Source: Cymodocea nodosa | Taxonomy: Eukaryota; Streptophyta; Magnoliopsida; Alismatales; Cymodoceaceae | Assembly: GCA_036874045.1 (NCBI GenBank) | Contig: JAZBRI010000008.1 | Coordinates: 6,401,001-6,465,000, forward strand | Length of the DNA stretch: 64,000 bases | Reading direction: 5' to 3' | In this document: positions 11,247-22,844 of the stretch, in pieces | Numbering within the stretch: position 1 is the first letter of the stretch | Layout: each line of letters begins with the position of its first letter | Program-made: the position numbers and the translations under genes | The notes under the pieces: generated by a model | The model's database searches: none | Seen by the model: the letters and a program-made list of their open reading frames with translations, nothing else | What the model was told of the DNA's origin: nothing

Positions 11247-11604
11247 CTCAAGATTGGGGTCTTGAGTACACAAAGTTGGTGCTTTGTGTGAGGTTTTTGT
11301 TTAGCCTTTAAAAACATCTGTAAGGTTGTTGCTTAGCTTACAAAAGTAACTTGTTTAAGGTTTGTGCTTAGCCTTAAAAGTATTTAGTGAAATTCTCGAG
11401 GTTGTGGCCTTAAGGAGTGGACTACCTAGTTTGGGGAACCACTATAAATCTCTGTGTTCCTTACTTTTTGCATTACTAGTTTTAATTCTAAAATCAATTA
11501 ATCAGGATTCATTAATGTCAATAGCTTTCGAATTTTTTAAAAGCAAAATAAACTTTATTAGGACACTATTCACCCCCCGTTTAATGTGCCATTCGATCCT
11601 TTCA
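11247..11604 (+). repeat. 5' LTR of element B, second part
   Basis: Resumes after the D target duplication and matches 21513-21871 of the 3' LTR (gggtcttgagtacacaaag and onward). It ends in ttca two bases before the primer site. The end motif, a pyrimidine-rich run then attcgatcctttca, is typical of plant Copia LTR ends. Confidence 0.88.
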
Positions 11605-11606
11605 AG

Positions 11607-11618
11607 TGGTATCAGAGC
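11607..11618 (+). other. Primer-binding site of element B
   Basis: TGGTATCAGAGC, the canonical initiator-Met site of plant Copia elements, two bases after the LTR end. Confidence 0.92.
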
Positions 11619-11657
11619 CTGATTATCTCTGTAATAGATTTAATCAATCTGATATCA

Positions 11658-13200
11658 ATGGCAGAGGGTCAGCATGTACATCGACCTCCACTCTTTGATG
11701 GAAATAATTATGGCTTTTGGACAAATAAAATGACTAATTTTTTAAAATCTATGGATGTGAAGGTATGGAGAGTAGTGGTTCGTGGTATACAACTTCTAGA
11801 TGTTCCTGAAGACATGTGGAATGATGAAGATGAGAAGAAAATACAAATGGATGCAAGAGGAATGAATGCACTAACTTGTGCAATTACAGCTAATATATAC
11901 AACAAGATCTCTACTTGTTCTACTACACATGAAGCTTGGCGTGCATTAGAAATTAAATATGAAAGAACAAATGAGGTGAAGGATACAAAAATAAGTATCC
12001 TACTGAGGAAATATGAAATGTTTAAAATAAAAGAGAATGAGAGTATCACTGATCTCATTTCTCATTTCATTGAGATTATAAATGGTCTGAAAAATATCGG
12101 AAAAGAATTTCCCATGAAAGAACAAGTTATCAAAGACTTGAGAAGCCTGAACAAAGATTGGAAAATTAAGGCTACCTCCCAGCAAGATTTAAAGGATATG
12201 AGTACTTGCACTTTGGAAGATCTCACTAGCAATCTATTAGCCTATGAGACTCAACTGAAAGATTGGAAAGAAGAGGAAGGAGAAACCTCTAGGAAGGTTG
12301 AAAAGAAAAAGGAGCTTGCACTGAAGGCTCAACAACCATCTGAGGAGTCTATTAATGAATTTCCAGAAGAATTGGCTTGTATTATCAGAAAGTATAGAAA
12401 ATTCTGGAAGAAAGGAAAAAGTCATGATAAAGGGAAGCAATCTGCTACAAAATGTTTCAACTGCAACAGATATGGGCATTTTCAGAGTCAATGCACATAT
12501 CAAAAGAAGGATGAAAGAAAGAATTTTGACAAGAATAAATCTCATGGAAAAAAGAAGTTTCATTAGAAAAGATTTAATCAAGGAAAGAAGAAAGCATACC
12601 AAGTTACGTGGGATGACTCTACAGATTCTGAAGTATCTGAAGGTACCAGTACTAATGGTACACAGACTGAGTCTGAGTCTGAAGAGCTAGCCAATGTCTG
12701 TTTTATGGCTAACACCAATGAGGTACATTCTGATTCAAATATAGCTGATGAAATGATTTCTGATAATGATTCTGATGTATTAGATATAAATCAAGATGAT
12801 TATAATGAATTATTGGAAGAACTAAAAAATGTTAGTTTGGAAAATTCTATGTTAAAAAGGAAATTATCGAATAGTAATAAAACTGCTGCTAAGTTAGAAA
12901 AAGAAATTACTGCTTTAAAAACTGAAAATTCTACATTAAAGAAAAATAAATATGTTGCTGATAGTTCTGATATGCATGATAAAATTTTTGAACTTGAAAA
13001 ATATAATTCAGAACTTATTAAGGAACTAAAGGATAAATTTCTAGAAAACAAAAGGCTACAAGATGAAACTGAAAAATTGAATGAAAAACTTAAAAATCAG
13101 TGTGTAGAAAATTCTAGCTCTAATAATGATATAAAAAAAATTAGAACAAGAAATTGGTAGACTTAAATTTAAACTAGGAGCATTTACTAAAGGAGATAAG
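11658..13200 (+). pseudogene. gag: gag of element B
   Basis: The ATG at 11658 opens MAEGQHVHRPPLFDGNNYGF. The capsid (UBN2-type) region runs to about residue 220. A Lys/Glu-rich linker and a CCHC knuckle (CFNCNRYGHFQSQC, about 12454-12495) follow. A single TAG at 12564-12566 interrupts the frame; the same frame then continues with VTWDDS, an acidic Ser/Glu segment containing a TQT motif (12660-12668), and a long coiled coil (about 12800-13110). A shift at an A-run near 13130-13140 ends the clean frame. The CCHC plus coiled-coil layout matches Sirevirus gag proteins, where a TQT-type site can bind the host light chain LC8. Confidence 0.85.
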
Positions 13201-16200
13201 AAATTGACAAATATTATTAATAGTTATAAAGTCTTTGGTGATAGAATTGGTATAGTTTTAACTATGAACCACCTTAAACATATGTTTCTGTTAACTTTTC
13301 AAACAGCTATAAAATGGATTATGAAAATGGCTATTTGAAAATAATTAATAAAGAAAAAGTTATCTATGTATTAAAAAGAAATTCTATTAATCAAAATAAT
13401 ACATGGATATCAAAAAAGAATAGATTTCAAATATTCTCCACTGACGAAAATGGACCCAAGAAAATATGAGTACCAAAGGATGTGATTATGACTGTCCTTG
13501 TAGGTCAAAACTAAAAGATCTTGATGGATGATGGACAGTGGTGCTTCAAAGCATATGATTGGAGATAAATCTGTCCTAAAAGACCTAAAGAAGATCGATG
13601 GAGGAAATGTCAGATTTGGCAATGATAAAAAAGGTAAGATTATTGGTATTAGATATGTCTATGTAAATGATAAAATGGTTATAGATAATGTCTTACTAGT
13701 TGAAAATTTAGAGCATAATTTAATTAGTATTACTCAGTTAGAAGATAAAGGTTATATGGTTTTGTTTAAATCTAAGAAGTGCCTTGTTATTGATGAGAAC
13801 TCTAATGAAGTTAAATTTACTACTCATAGAAGAAATGATGTATGTTTTCTAAATTTACCTGATGATGTTTCTTCAATTGATTCCTATTTGATTGCTAATA
13901 ATTTAGACAATGCATGGTTATGGCATCGTAGACTAGGTCATATTCATATGAAGTAGTTAGATAAGTTAGTTAAGAAGAACCTAGTAGATAGTTTACCCAA
14001 TTTGAAATTTAAAAAGGATAAAATTTGTGATGCATGTGAATTGGGAAAATAGAAGAAGAGTTCTTTTAAATCAGGAAAGCAAATTATATCAAGAAGAATT
14101 TTGGAATTAATTCACATGGATTTATTTGGCCCTACTAGAATAGAAAGTTTAGGTGAAAAGAAATATGTATTTGTTCTAGTTGATGATTTTTCAAGATATA
14201 CTTGGGTAATATTTCTTAGACATAAGTGTGAAGTATTTGAGGAGTTTAAAATTTTTCTGAATATGGTTCAAAATGAAAATCAATTGAAAGTTCAAAAAAT
14301 TAAGAGTGATCATGGAAGAGAATTTGAAAATGAAAATATGGAAAAACTTTGCCAAGATCTAGGAATAGAACATAGATTTGCCTTTCCTAGAGCCCCTTCT
14401 CAGAATGGAGTTGTAGAGAGAAAGAATAGATCTTTTCAAGAAATGGCTAGGACTATGCTTAATGACAATAAGGTTGCTTACTATTGAAGAATCTATGTAT
14501 GTAAATTTTGATGAAGAGCCATGTAATGCTTCAAAAGAAATTATTGATACTTCTAATTATGAATGTGATGAACTAAATATTGGAGAATCTAGTACCATGG
14601 GTCAAGAAAGAAATGATAACCCTTTGACTCATAAATTTTTTCCTCAACATCCTAAGGAGTTTATTATTGGTGATATTTCTAAAGGTGTGCAAACAAGATT
14701 TAGGATTAATGTTTTTGGGTGTTATGCATTTCTATCTGAAATTGAACCTAAAAAAATTGATGAGGCATTGAATGATGAATTTTGGATTAGTGCCATGAAG
14801 GAAGAATTCAATCAGTTTAGAAGAAATGAAGTATGGGACTTAGTTCCTAAACCTCTAGATCATTCAATTATAGGCACTAAATGGATATTTAAGAATAAAT
14901 TTGATGAATTAGGGCATGTAATTAGAAATAAGGCTAAACTAGTAGCCTAAGGGAATAACTAGTAGGAGAGAATAGATTTTGAAGAAACCTTTGCTCTTGT
15001 AGCTAGATTAGAATCAATTAGAATTTTTCTAGCTTTTGCTGCTCATATGAATTTTAAACTTTATCAAATGGATGCTAAAAGTGCATTTTTAAATGGTTTT
15101 ATTAAAGAAGTATTTGTTAGACAATCACTTGGTTTTGCTGATGCTGATTTTCCTGAGCATGCTTACAAATTGAAGAAGGCCTTGTATGGGTTGAAACAAG
15201 CTCTGAGAGCTTGGTATGATAGGCTGAAATCCTTTCTGTTAGATAATGGTTTTTCTATTGGTAAGGTTGACAATACCTTATTTTTTAAGAAAAATCATCT
15301 AGGTTTGTTAGTTGTTCAGATTTATGTTGATGATATCATTTTTGGAGCAACTAATGAGGATTTAAGCAAAAAAATTTGCAGATCAAATGAAAAATTAGTT
15401 TGAGATGAGTTTAATGGGTGAGTTGACATTCTTTTTGGGATTGCAGATTAAACAAGTTGAAAAAGGAATTTTTGTATATCAAGAAAAATATACAAAGCAA
15501 CTTTTAGAAAAATTTGGAATGAGTAATTGCAAGTCCTTAGGCACTCCTATGAGTTCATCAATTAAATTGGATAAAGATGATTCTAGATCAGCTGTTGATA
15601 TTACTAAATATAGAGGAATGATAGGTTCTCTTCTTTATTGAACTGCTTCTAGACCTGATATCATGTTCAGTGTTTGTGCCTGTGCTCATTTTCAAGCTCA
15701 ACCAAAAGAATCTCACCTATCTGTAGTTAAAAGGATAATGAAATACTTGCAAGGAACTTCAAATTTTGGTTTAATGTATTTCAAGGATAGCAGTTTGAAT
15801 CTAATTGGATACAGTGATGTTGATTATGTTGGATGCAAATCTGATAGAAAGAGTACTAGTGGAACTTGCCAACTATTTGGTAGTTCATTAATTTCATGGT
15901 TCAGTAAGAAGTAGAATTGTATTGCCTTATCAACTACTGAAGTTGAATATGTTGCTGCTGCCCTATGTTGTGCACAAATTCTTTAGATGAAACAAACTAT
16001 GAAAGATTATGGAATTATTTATGGAAAAACTCCTATTAATTGTGAAAGTAATAGTGCAATAAGTTTGTCAAAGAACCCTGTGTTGCACTCTCGTGTAAAA
16101 CATATTGAGATAAGACACTATTTTTTAAGAGATAATGTTATGAAAGATAATATTGAGCTGAATTTTGTTTCTACTCATGAGTAGTTGGCAGATATTTTCA

Positions 16201-16274
16201 ATAAGCCTCTTGAAGAAAAACAGTTTATCAAATTGAGAAGAGATTTAGGAATATGCTGCCTAAATGATTTTTAA
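13201..16274 (+). pseudogene. pol: pol of element B (internally deleted)
   Basis: Protease motif MDSGASKHM (about 13531), gag-pre-integrase region WLWHRRLGH and CDACELGK, integrase core with MDLFGP, KSDHGREFEN and GVVERKNR. At about 14460-14480 the frame jumps to sequence that normally lies over 100 residues further on, so the integrase C-terminal region is deleted. Reverse transcriptase keeps [10 protein letters not shown] and [10 protein letters not shown] (about 15330), with a frameshift at 15400. RNase H keeps DVDYVGCKSDRKSTSGTC and SRVKHIEIRHYFLRD. Stops near 13956, 14050, 14950, 15641, 15914, 15986 and 16184 break it; several replace Gln or Trp. It ends at the TAA at 16272-16274. Confidence 0.87.
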
Positions 16275-17240
16275 CCTTACGTACTATCTTTTATCTTTTA
16301 CTTTTTCAATATTTACTTCACCATCTCTTTTTCTATTATTTGTTTATACTGCATTATTTTGATGATCTACTTCAGTGTAATTCTACTATTGAGTTATTTC
16401 TTGAGAATATTTACAAATTTTTTTTCAAACCTTAAAACAACAACAAAACAGACAACTATCTTCATGGGATTTTCTACTAAGTTTATAAGTTACAATGATT
16501 TCTTACATCTATATTAAAATCAACTCAAATTAATTCATCAAAATTACTGAAGGATTTTGCTCCACAAAGAGAATAATGCCCACATGACACTTAGAATGGA
16601 GATTTAAATCTGAAAAATAGCCAAGTTGCCTTATTATTTTAGTAATTGTATTCCTCTTTGCTAGAGTGAATGTTACATGATTAGATAATTTAGATGTATT
16701 TAATATGTGAGGGTGAAAAACAAGGAAAAGTGGCTGGAAGCAATAAGACTCAAGATATTTAACCTAACCTTGTCTAAATGTTTTTAACTTTCTACACTTT
16801 CCCATTTTCAGTATTGTCAAAGTGATTGCCATTAAAAAAAAAAAAAATTGGAATGTTTGTTGCAAAGAGCAACCAACACCAATATTGTCAAAAAAAAAAG
16901 AAAACCTCTAATTATGGCTATGCGGTACTGATAGTTTCATAATTCTCAAAGATCTTCTTTTCCTCTTAGTTAATTACATAAAAGACATGGTTAAGGGAAA
17001 ATATACATTGGGGTTGCTTCATGGAAATTTCAAACTGGCCGGAGAGAACATATTAAATGTGTCTGAATTTTTCTATTCTAAAAACATTAAGTTCTAGCAC
17101 TGAAGTTTATAAAAATTGATTTCTTTAAGGTTAATAAGGTGAACCATAGGATCAAGTCTTTATGCTAAGTGAAATGTGTTATTTATCTTAATGTGGAGCC
17201 TTGAATTTTTCATTAATCCTCACCCAAACAATAATTCCAA

Positions 17241-17271
<31 letters not shown>

Positions 17272-17437
17272 ATCATAAATACAAAAATACCAATAACAAT
17301 AATATATATATATATACAAATACCACAACAAAACCTTTTCTTATTTATTTATTTTATTCAAAATTCAGGGATAGTTTATTTTTTTGATATGTCTGATTTT
17401 CTCAATTTTAAGCTCTTTTCCTTTCTTAGTCAGCATA
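16275..17437 (+). other. Non-coding spacer between pol and ORF3 of element B
   Basis: No gene is visible. It holds homopolymer A runs (16833-16847, 16893-16901) and two (TA)n tracts (about 17247-17271 and 17302-17316). It sits where E and E2 carry a spacer between pol and the internal purine tract. Confidence 0.6.
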
Positions 17438-17787
17438 TTTTTAGGGGGAGTTATTTTTTCTTTACCTAGATAGGTGCTAGAAGTTTTCGGAGAGTTAGCA
17501 TATTGTTTTTGTAGGTTTTCGGACAGTTCAGTCAGTAACTATCCAAAAATTCCTGTGTTTCGGCAATTTACTGTCTTTTGGCCTTTGTACCTCTTTTTTG
17601 GATAGTTATCCTGTAACTATCCGAAAATTCTTTTCTTTCGGTAAGTTAGGCCTCTAACTCACTGATTTCTGGAACTTTCCGATATTTATGTGCTTTCAGA
17701 GGGTTATCTTCTCTATCTGTCTCGACCTTCTGATTTTCAAACCCTTCGTTTGCTCCATTTTTTTGGCACCCTCTCCAATCTTCCTAA
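17438..17787 (+). promoter_or_regulatory. Internal purine tract and dyad block in front of ORF3 (element B)
   Basis: Starts with a polypurine-like AGGGGGAG (about 17441-17448) well inside the element. Dyads of B's own LTR type follow: TTTCGGAGAGTTA, TCGGACAGTT...TAACTATCC, and a clean one near 17599-17630 with arms TTGGATAGTTA and TAACTATCCGAAAA. ORF3 starts about 150 bases later. The layout copies a 3'-end/U3 arrangement, so I read it as an internal promoter. No clear TATA word stands out. Confidence 0.6.
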
Positions 17788-19940
17788 ATGCCTAAGTCTA
17801 GACGTTTTTCTGGCCTTTCTCTACAAGAGCAAGAACAGAGGATTCTTGTATTGGAACAAGAACTCTAATTAGGTATGGCAAACCTATCTCCTAGCAAAAT
17901 TCAACAAATTGTTTTTGTCGAAGAAGAAGTTGTCGATATTGAGTTAGTTTATGGAACTTTAGAAATAGTTACACGTTTCCTATGTTTGGAAAAACAACTT
18001 TCTCTTTTTCAAAAATTTTGTCCCATCAATACTCCTTTTGAACATCAAATGCGTTTGAAATCCAAACAGAGAACTTTCAAGAGAAAATCCACCAAAACCT
18101 CTACTGGACATAAGAAATAGAAGACTAGTCAGTCATCTTCTGCTCCTTCCAAGGGTTCTAAGAAATCTTCCTCTGATGATGAGGATATTTTTACTGCTAA
18201 AGTTAACTCCTTAGAACCTCAATTTATGAGGCTTATGTCAGCCAATTTTTGAGTTCTTCTAAGGATACTAGGGCTTTTAAGAAATGTGCATTGCATATGG
18301 CCCTACAGTTACAAACTACCTTACTCAAGAGAAGAAATCAAGTGTTACTCAATCGACTCTATAATCAACCAGGAATAAAAATTCAAGAGCCTTCTGAACC
18401 TGGTTGTTATCATGCTGCTTCTGATATGGTCGATAAGTAGAAATTTATTGCTGAACTAGAATTCTGTTTGCCTAAGAAAGGAATTGATTTCAGGCATGTT
18501 GTTGGGAAAACTCATTTTAAATCTCCTGAGCTAACTATTGGCTCTTTATATCAAACTGCTCCTGGTTCTCCGAAATTGATTTCTCCATCTCCACAGGATT
18601 TACTACTTGCTTCTTCTATTCCTTCCTTTGAGGCTGCCAAAACTCAATTCACATACTCTAGGAGAAGAAAGAAAACTCTCTCCTCTCATCCAAGTTTTGC
18701 CAAACCTCCTTCTATAAATAAAGAAGACTCCACACCTCCTCCACCTTCTTCTGATGTAGAATCTCATCCAATTCCTTCTCCCCATACTCATATTTTGATA
18801 CAAGGATTGTATGTAGATTCAGACTCTGCTCCTGTTCCTCCATCTTCTCCACCTACTAAAACCCCTTTAGCCAATGAAACTCTAGAGGCTCCACTCAATT
18901 ATTCTTCAGATATCCCTGCAGATGTATATTATTTTAGATCTTCTACAGCTAGGGATCTCTTTTTCAATAAATATCAAGGAATGAAGATCATCTACAGTAG
19001 ACCTGTAAATTTTCAAGGAATGGATACAATTCACAGTTTGCTCTATCATCAAGGGCTTTTCAGTTTTATTTCTCCTTCATCTAGGTTATCCATTTTTTGA
19101 AGACCTTATTCCCCTTTTCTACTCAAATCTTGAAATTTTTTCACATTTTTGTCTCCTGCACCTACAAAATCAAACAATAAGGATTGATGGAGAATTTTTG
19201 GAGACCCTTTTTGGAATACCATCTACTGGTATCAATATTGCTCTTTCTCCATCAGAGCTGGGGTGGTAGGAATCTGAAATGAATAAATTGATTGGAAAAA
19301 CTCTTGATAAACACTTTAAGTTGTTAAGACTACAGATCTTAATGGTTTGGTCCAGATGATTGCCACCATCCTATCTTCCTTTGTATTTCAGAAAATAGGT
19401 CATGTAGATGAATTGGAGAGGAAAGTTTACCAAGCCACTTATGTTGTGATGGTTGGTATCAAGGTTAACTGGGCAAAAGTAATTATTGCTCAGATTACTC
19501 ATCTGCAAAGTTTTCTATTTTATGGAGATTTCATTTATCATCTGATGACCAGATATATTGATTTATCGGGCAAACCTCTGAAATCCATTAAAAGAAGAGT
19601 ACTACAGTTTAAGGATCTTCAGAGAATGTCTTCCTCTGATCCGGTTGAGTTGCCCCCTCCTTTTCAACCATCTGCAACTTAAAATTCAACACCTTAGTCT
19701 GTAGCAGCTTCACCTCCTATCGCACCTCTTTTTGCAGAAACTTCACCTCCTGTAGCACCTACTCCAACTCCAACAGCTCCATCTACAGTAGTTGACAGTT
19801 CTGTTACCCTCTTAAAACAAAATGAGCTTCTACTTCAACATAATCGGATGCTTTTGGATCAAGTAGCTCATTTAGAACAACTTCTAAGGGAGAGGGATAT
19901 TTGAATTCAAGCTTTGTTACAGAAAAAGTCAACTGAATCT
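17788..19940 (+). pseudogene. ORF3 of element B (putative plant transposon-protein domain, coiled-coil tail)
   Basis: I choose the ATG at 17788: it opens the basic segment MPKSRRFSG and is in frame with the longer stretch from 17875, past a TAA near 17866. The first half is low-complexity, basic then Ser/Pro-rich. The shared domain runs from about 18975 to 19590: VNFQGMDTI, LFYSNL, GEFLETLFGIPS, GHVDELE, YQATYVV, VNWAKV, SFLFYGDF. The C-terminus (about 19798-19900) is a leucine-rich coiled coil. Stops near 18118 and 18438 and shifts near 18250, 19090 and 19345 break it. The function is unknown; its place after pol is where env-like genes sit in Sirevirus and Athila elements. Confidence 0.68.
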
Positions 19941-20124
19941 TAGACTTTTTGTTTTCCTTTGATGTAATTTTCTTTGTTTGTCTTACTCTGTATCCATATT
20001 GGTTATTACTCTTCATCAATGAATTTACATTTCCTTTATCTTCAAGTATTCTTCAATAAATTGTCTCCACTTTTTAATTCTGACAAAGGGAGAGAATATA
20101 TCTGTTTACAGTTTTGTCATCATC

Positions 20125-20138
20125 AAAAAGGGGGAGAT
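20125..20138 (+). promoter_or_regulatory. Polypurine tract of element B
   Basis: AAAAAGGGGGAGAT directly before the 3' LTR start TGTTAG at 20139. A weaker purine tract (aaagggagaga, about 20088) lies 40 bases upstream. Confidence 0.88.
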
Positions 20139-21871
20139 TGTTAGTTCATTTATTTATCAGTTAATTTTGATGATGAAAAACGTGTGGTTTAATTATTTCT
20201 ACCATATTTTAGATGTCTTTTTACTTAAATGAATTTTGGTTAACTGCTATGTACTTAAAATCTTTTAAATTAGATTTTGGCAGGTTATTTTGTCTACAAT
20301 GTATTGATCGAAGAGTTATTTTATAAGTCATCGAATAAAACAGGACAAATCGGATGGTTATGTCTCTCTCTCTTGGCTTTTCGGATGGTTATATTAGTAA
20401 CTATCCGAAAAGTATTTATCTTTGGTGAGTTAAGTCTTTTTATGTCTAGATATGATTTTTATGGTAAGTTTCCGAAATCTCTTTGGTTTCGGATAGTTAA
20501 GGTTTTTATTCCAGAGAGTTAGCTGTTTCTCTATTTTTAATATATTTTCGGTTACTTTCTTCTGAAAGACATGTGTCAGTCTCTCATCACTTGACTTAAG
20601 TGACTTTTCGGAAGGTTACGATGTAACTATCTGAAAACTCTTAAGAATTGGAGAGTTATCTTCAGTAAGTATCTGAAAATAGCTTTAAGCTTTGGATGGT
20701 TGAGTTTTCTATTATTTTCTGACTTAAGTGACTTTTTGGAAGGTTACCTGTGTAACTATCCGAAATGACTTAAGGATCGGAGAGTTATCTTTATAAGTAT
20801 CCGAAACATGTCCACTCTATCGGATAATTTATTTTTAATATTTTATAACGCTGTTTTAGAAGGACACATGTTTCAATTTTAATACATGACTTAAGTGGTC
20901 TTTCAGAATGTTAGTTCTATCTATCCAAAATGTTTTTGAGTTTCGGCAGGTTATCTTTCTACGTCTCCGATTTTCTGTAAGCCTCTGTAGATTTTATTTT
21001 TACAAAAACTACAACTATTATTAATTGACTAATCTTTGTGGCAAGATATCTTTTGATTGCAGATTTCAACTTTATTATGATTGAAGGTTGTTGGAAATGA
21101 ATTCCTGCAGAAGGCATCTGACCATTTCAGAATTCTTTCCACTTATGCAAATCTCAAAGGAAAAATAAAAAGGATTTTGTAGAAAATTGAAAGAGATACA
21201 CACAGAATTTTCAATACTCGAAAGGAGAAATTGTTTGCTTAGTAATTTTGTAAACACTTTGAAGATTCGTTTGCAACAAAGTCCAGAAGATCAACAGCTA
21301 TAGATCAATCAAGAATTCTCCTCAGAGCTTCTATGTCAACTCTTCATTGGAGTTGATCTAGTCTTGTGTGTCGTGTTCATTTTGAGTCTGTGACTCCTGA
21401 TTTTAAACTATTGTCCTTTTTGTGTTAAAACCTTAACTCACAAGGGTGTTGTGAGTATACCTCCACAAGGTCGGGGCCTTGGTGAAGAGAGTGAAGTGTG
21501 ATACTTCACTTGCTCCAGATTAGGGTCTTGAGTACACAAAGTTGGTGCTTTGTGTGAGGTTTTTGTTCAGCCTTTAAAAACATCTATAAGGTCGTTGCTT
21601 AGCCTACAAAAGCAACTTGTTTAAGGTTTGTGCTTAGCCTTAAAAGCACTTAGTGGAATTCTTGAGGTTGTGGCCTTGAGGAGTGGACTACCTAGTTTGG
21701 GGAACTACTATAAATCTCTTTGTGTTCCTTATTTTTGCATTACTAGTTTTAATTCTAAAATCAATTAATCAGGGTTCATTAGTGTCAACAACTTCTGAAT
21801 TTTTTAAAAGTAAAATAAACTTTATTAGGATACTATTTACCCCCCCTCTAGTGTGCCATTCGATCTTTTCG
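20139..21871 (+). repeat. 3' LTR of element B, also 5' LTR of element C
   Basis: 1733 bp from TGTTAGTTCA to TTTTCG (CA end mutated to CG). It follows a polypurine tract and is itself followed two bases later by a primer site and a gag gene. One LTR therefore serves as the end of B and the start of C. Its dyads (about 20300-20960) are better kept than in the 5' LTR. Confidence 0.87.
20300..20960. promoter_or_regulatory. Dyad array in the B/C LTR
   Basis: Clear units: 20378-20411, with arms TTTTCGGATGGTTA and TAACTATCCGAAAA and a 6-base spacer; about 20596-20630, with arms TTTTCGGAAGGTTA and TAACTATCTGAAAA; and 20729-20764, with arms TGGAAGGTTACC and TAACTATCCGAAA. GACTTAAGTGACTT and ACATGTGTCAG words lie between them. 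Confidence 0.75.
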
Positions 21872-21873
21872 AG

Positions 21874-21885
21874 TGGTATCAGAGC
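21874..21885 (+). other. Primer-binding site of element C
   Basis: TGGTATCAGAGC, two bases after the shared LTR. Together with the gag start it shows that a second element begins here. Confidence 0.9.
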
Positions 21886-21924
21886 CTGGTTATCTCTATA
21901 ATAGATTTAATCAATCTGAGATCA

Positions 21925-22796
21925 ATGGTAGAGGGTCAGCATGTACACCGACCTCCACTCTTTGATGGAAATAATTATGGCTTTTGGAAAAATAAAATGA
22001 CTAATTTTTTAAAATCTATGGATGTGAAGGTATGGAGAGTAGTGGTTTGTGGTATACAACTTCAAGATGTTCTTGAAGACATGTGGAATGATGAAGATGA
22101 GAAGAAAATACAAATGGATGCAAGAGGAATGAATGCACTAACTTGTGCAATCACAGCTGATATATACAACAAGATCTCTACTTGTTCTAATGCACAAGAA
22201 GCTTGGCGTGCATTAGAAATTACATATGAAGGAACAAATGAGGTGAAGGATACAAAAATAAGTATCCTACTGAGGAAATATGAAATGTTTAAAATGAAAG
22301 AGAATGAGAGTATCATTGATCTCAATTCTCGTTTCATTGAGATTATAAATGGTTTGAAAAATCTCAGAAAAGAATTTCCCATGAAAGAACAGGTTATCAA
22401 AGTCTTGAGAAGCCTGAACAAAGATTGGAAAGCTAAGGCTACCTCCCTGCAAGATTCAAAGGATATGAGGACTTTCACTCTAGAAGATCTCACTTGTAAT
22501 CTGTTAGCCTATGAGACTCAACTGAAAGATTGGAAAGAAGAGGAAGGAGAAACCTCTAGGAAGGTTGAAAAGAAAAAGGAGCTTGCATTGAAGGCTCAAC
22601 AACCATCTAAGGAGTCTGTTAATGAGTTTCCAGAAGAATTGGCCTATATTATTAGAAAGTACAGAAAATTCTGGAAGAAAGGAAAAAGTCATGATAAAGG
22701 GAAGCAATCTGCTACAAAATGCTTCAACTGCAACAGATATGGGCATTTTCAAAGTCAATGCACATATCAAAAGAAGGATGAAAGAAAGAATTTTGA
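21925..22796 (+). CDS. gag: gag of element C, uninterrupted but truncated
   Basis: The ATG at 21925 opens MVEGQHVHRPPLFDG and about 290 codons follow without a stop, through the UBN2-type capsid region and the CCHC knuckle CFNCNRYGHFQSQC to ERKNFD. It is very close to gag of B, but where B has a TAG after the knuckle, C is cut at 22796 by an LTR-end remnant. The open frame runs on to 22896 only by chance. This is the best-kept gag in the window. The element's pol is missing. Confidence 0.8.
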
Positions 22797-22844
22797 TATA
22801 GATCTCCATTCACCCCCTTCTCTAGTGATCCATTCGGTCCTAAC
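22797..22844 (+). repeat. Terminal remnant of another Copia LTR
   Basis: A short stretch with CATTCACCCCCTTCTCTAG and then ccattcggtcctaaca has the form of a plant Copia LTR 3' end (pyrimidine run, cattcg, ...aaca) but matches no other LTR here. It joins the gag of C to pol of K, so it marks a rearranged junction. Confidence 0.5.

Larger units (their letters stand above)
1792..21871 (+). mobile_element. Element B: Sirevirus-like Ty1/copia retrotransposon with ORF3, interrupted by element D
   Basis: Order on the plus strand: 5' LTR (1792-3165 plus 11247-11604), primer-binding site, gag, protease, integrase, reverse transcriptase, RNase H, spacer, internal promoter block, ORF3, polypurine tract, 3' LTR (20139-21871). 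Rejoined across the insertion, the 5' LTR is about 1732 bp against 1733 bp for the 3' LTR. Over the first 290 bp the two differ by roughly 7% by eye, nearly all transitions, so B is older than the nested D. The coding part has many stops, some frameshifts and a deletion in integrase. The element lies inside ORF3 of element A. Confidence 0.85.

Noticed and set aside
16275..17437. Search for an intron-containing host gene in the B spacer.
   Set aside because: Only homopolymer and TA runs and short frames of low complexity are present, with no domain or convincing splice pattern.
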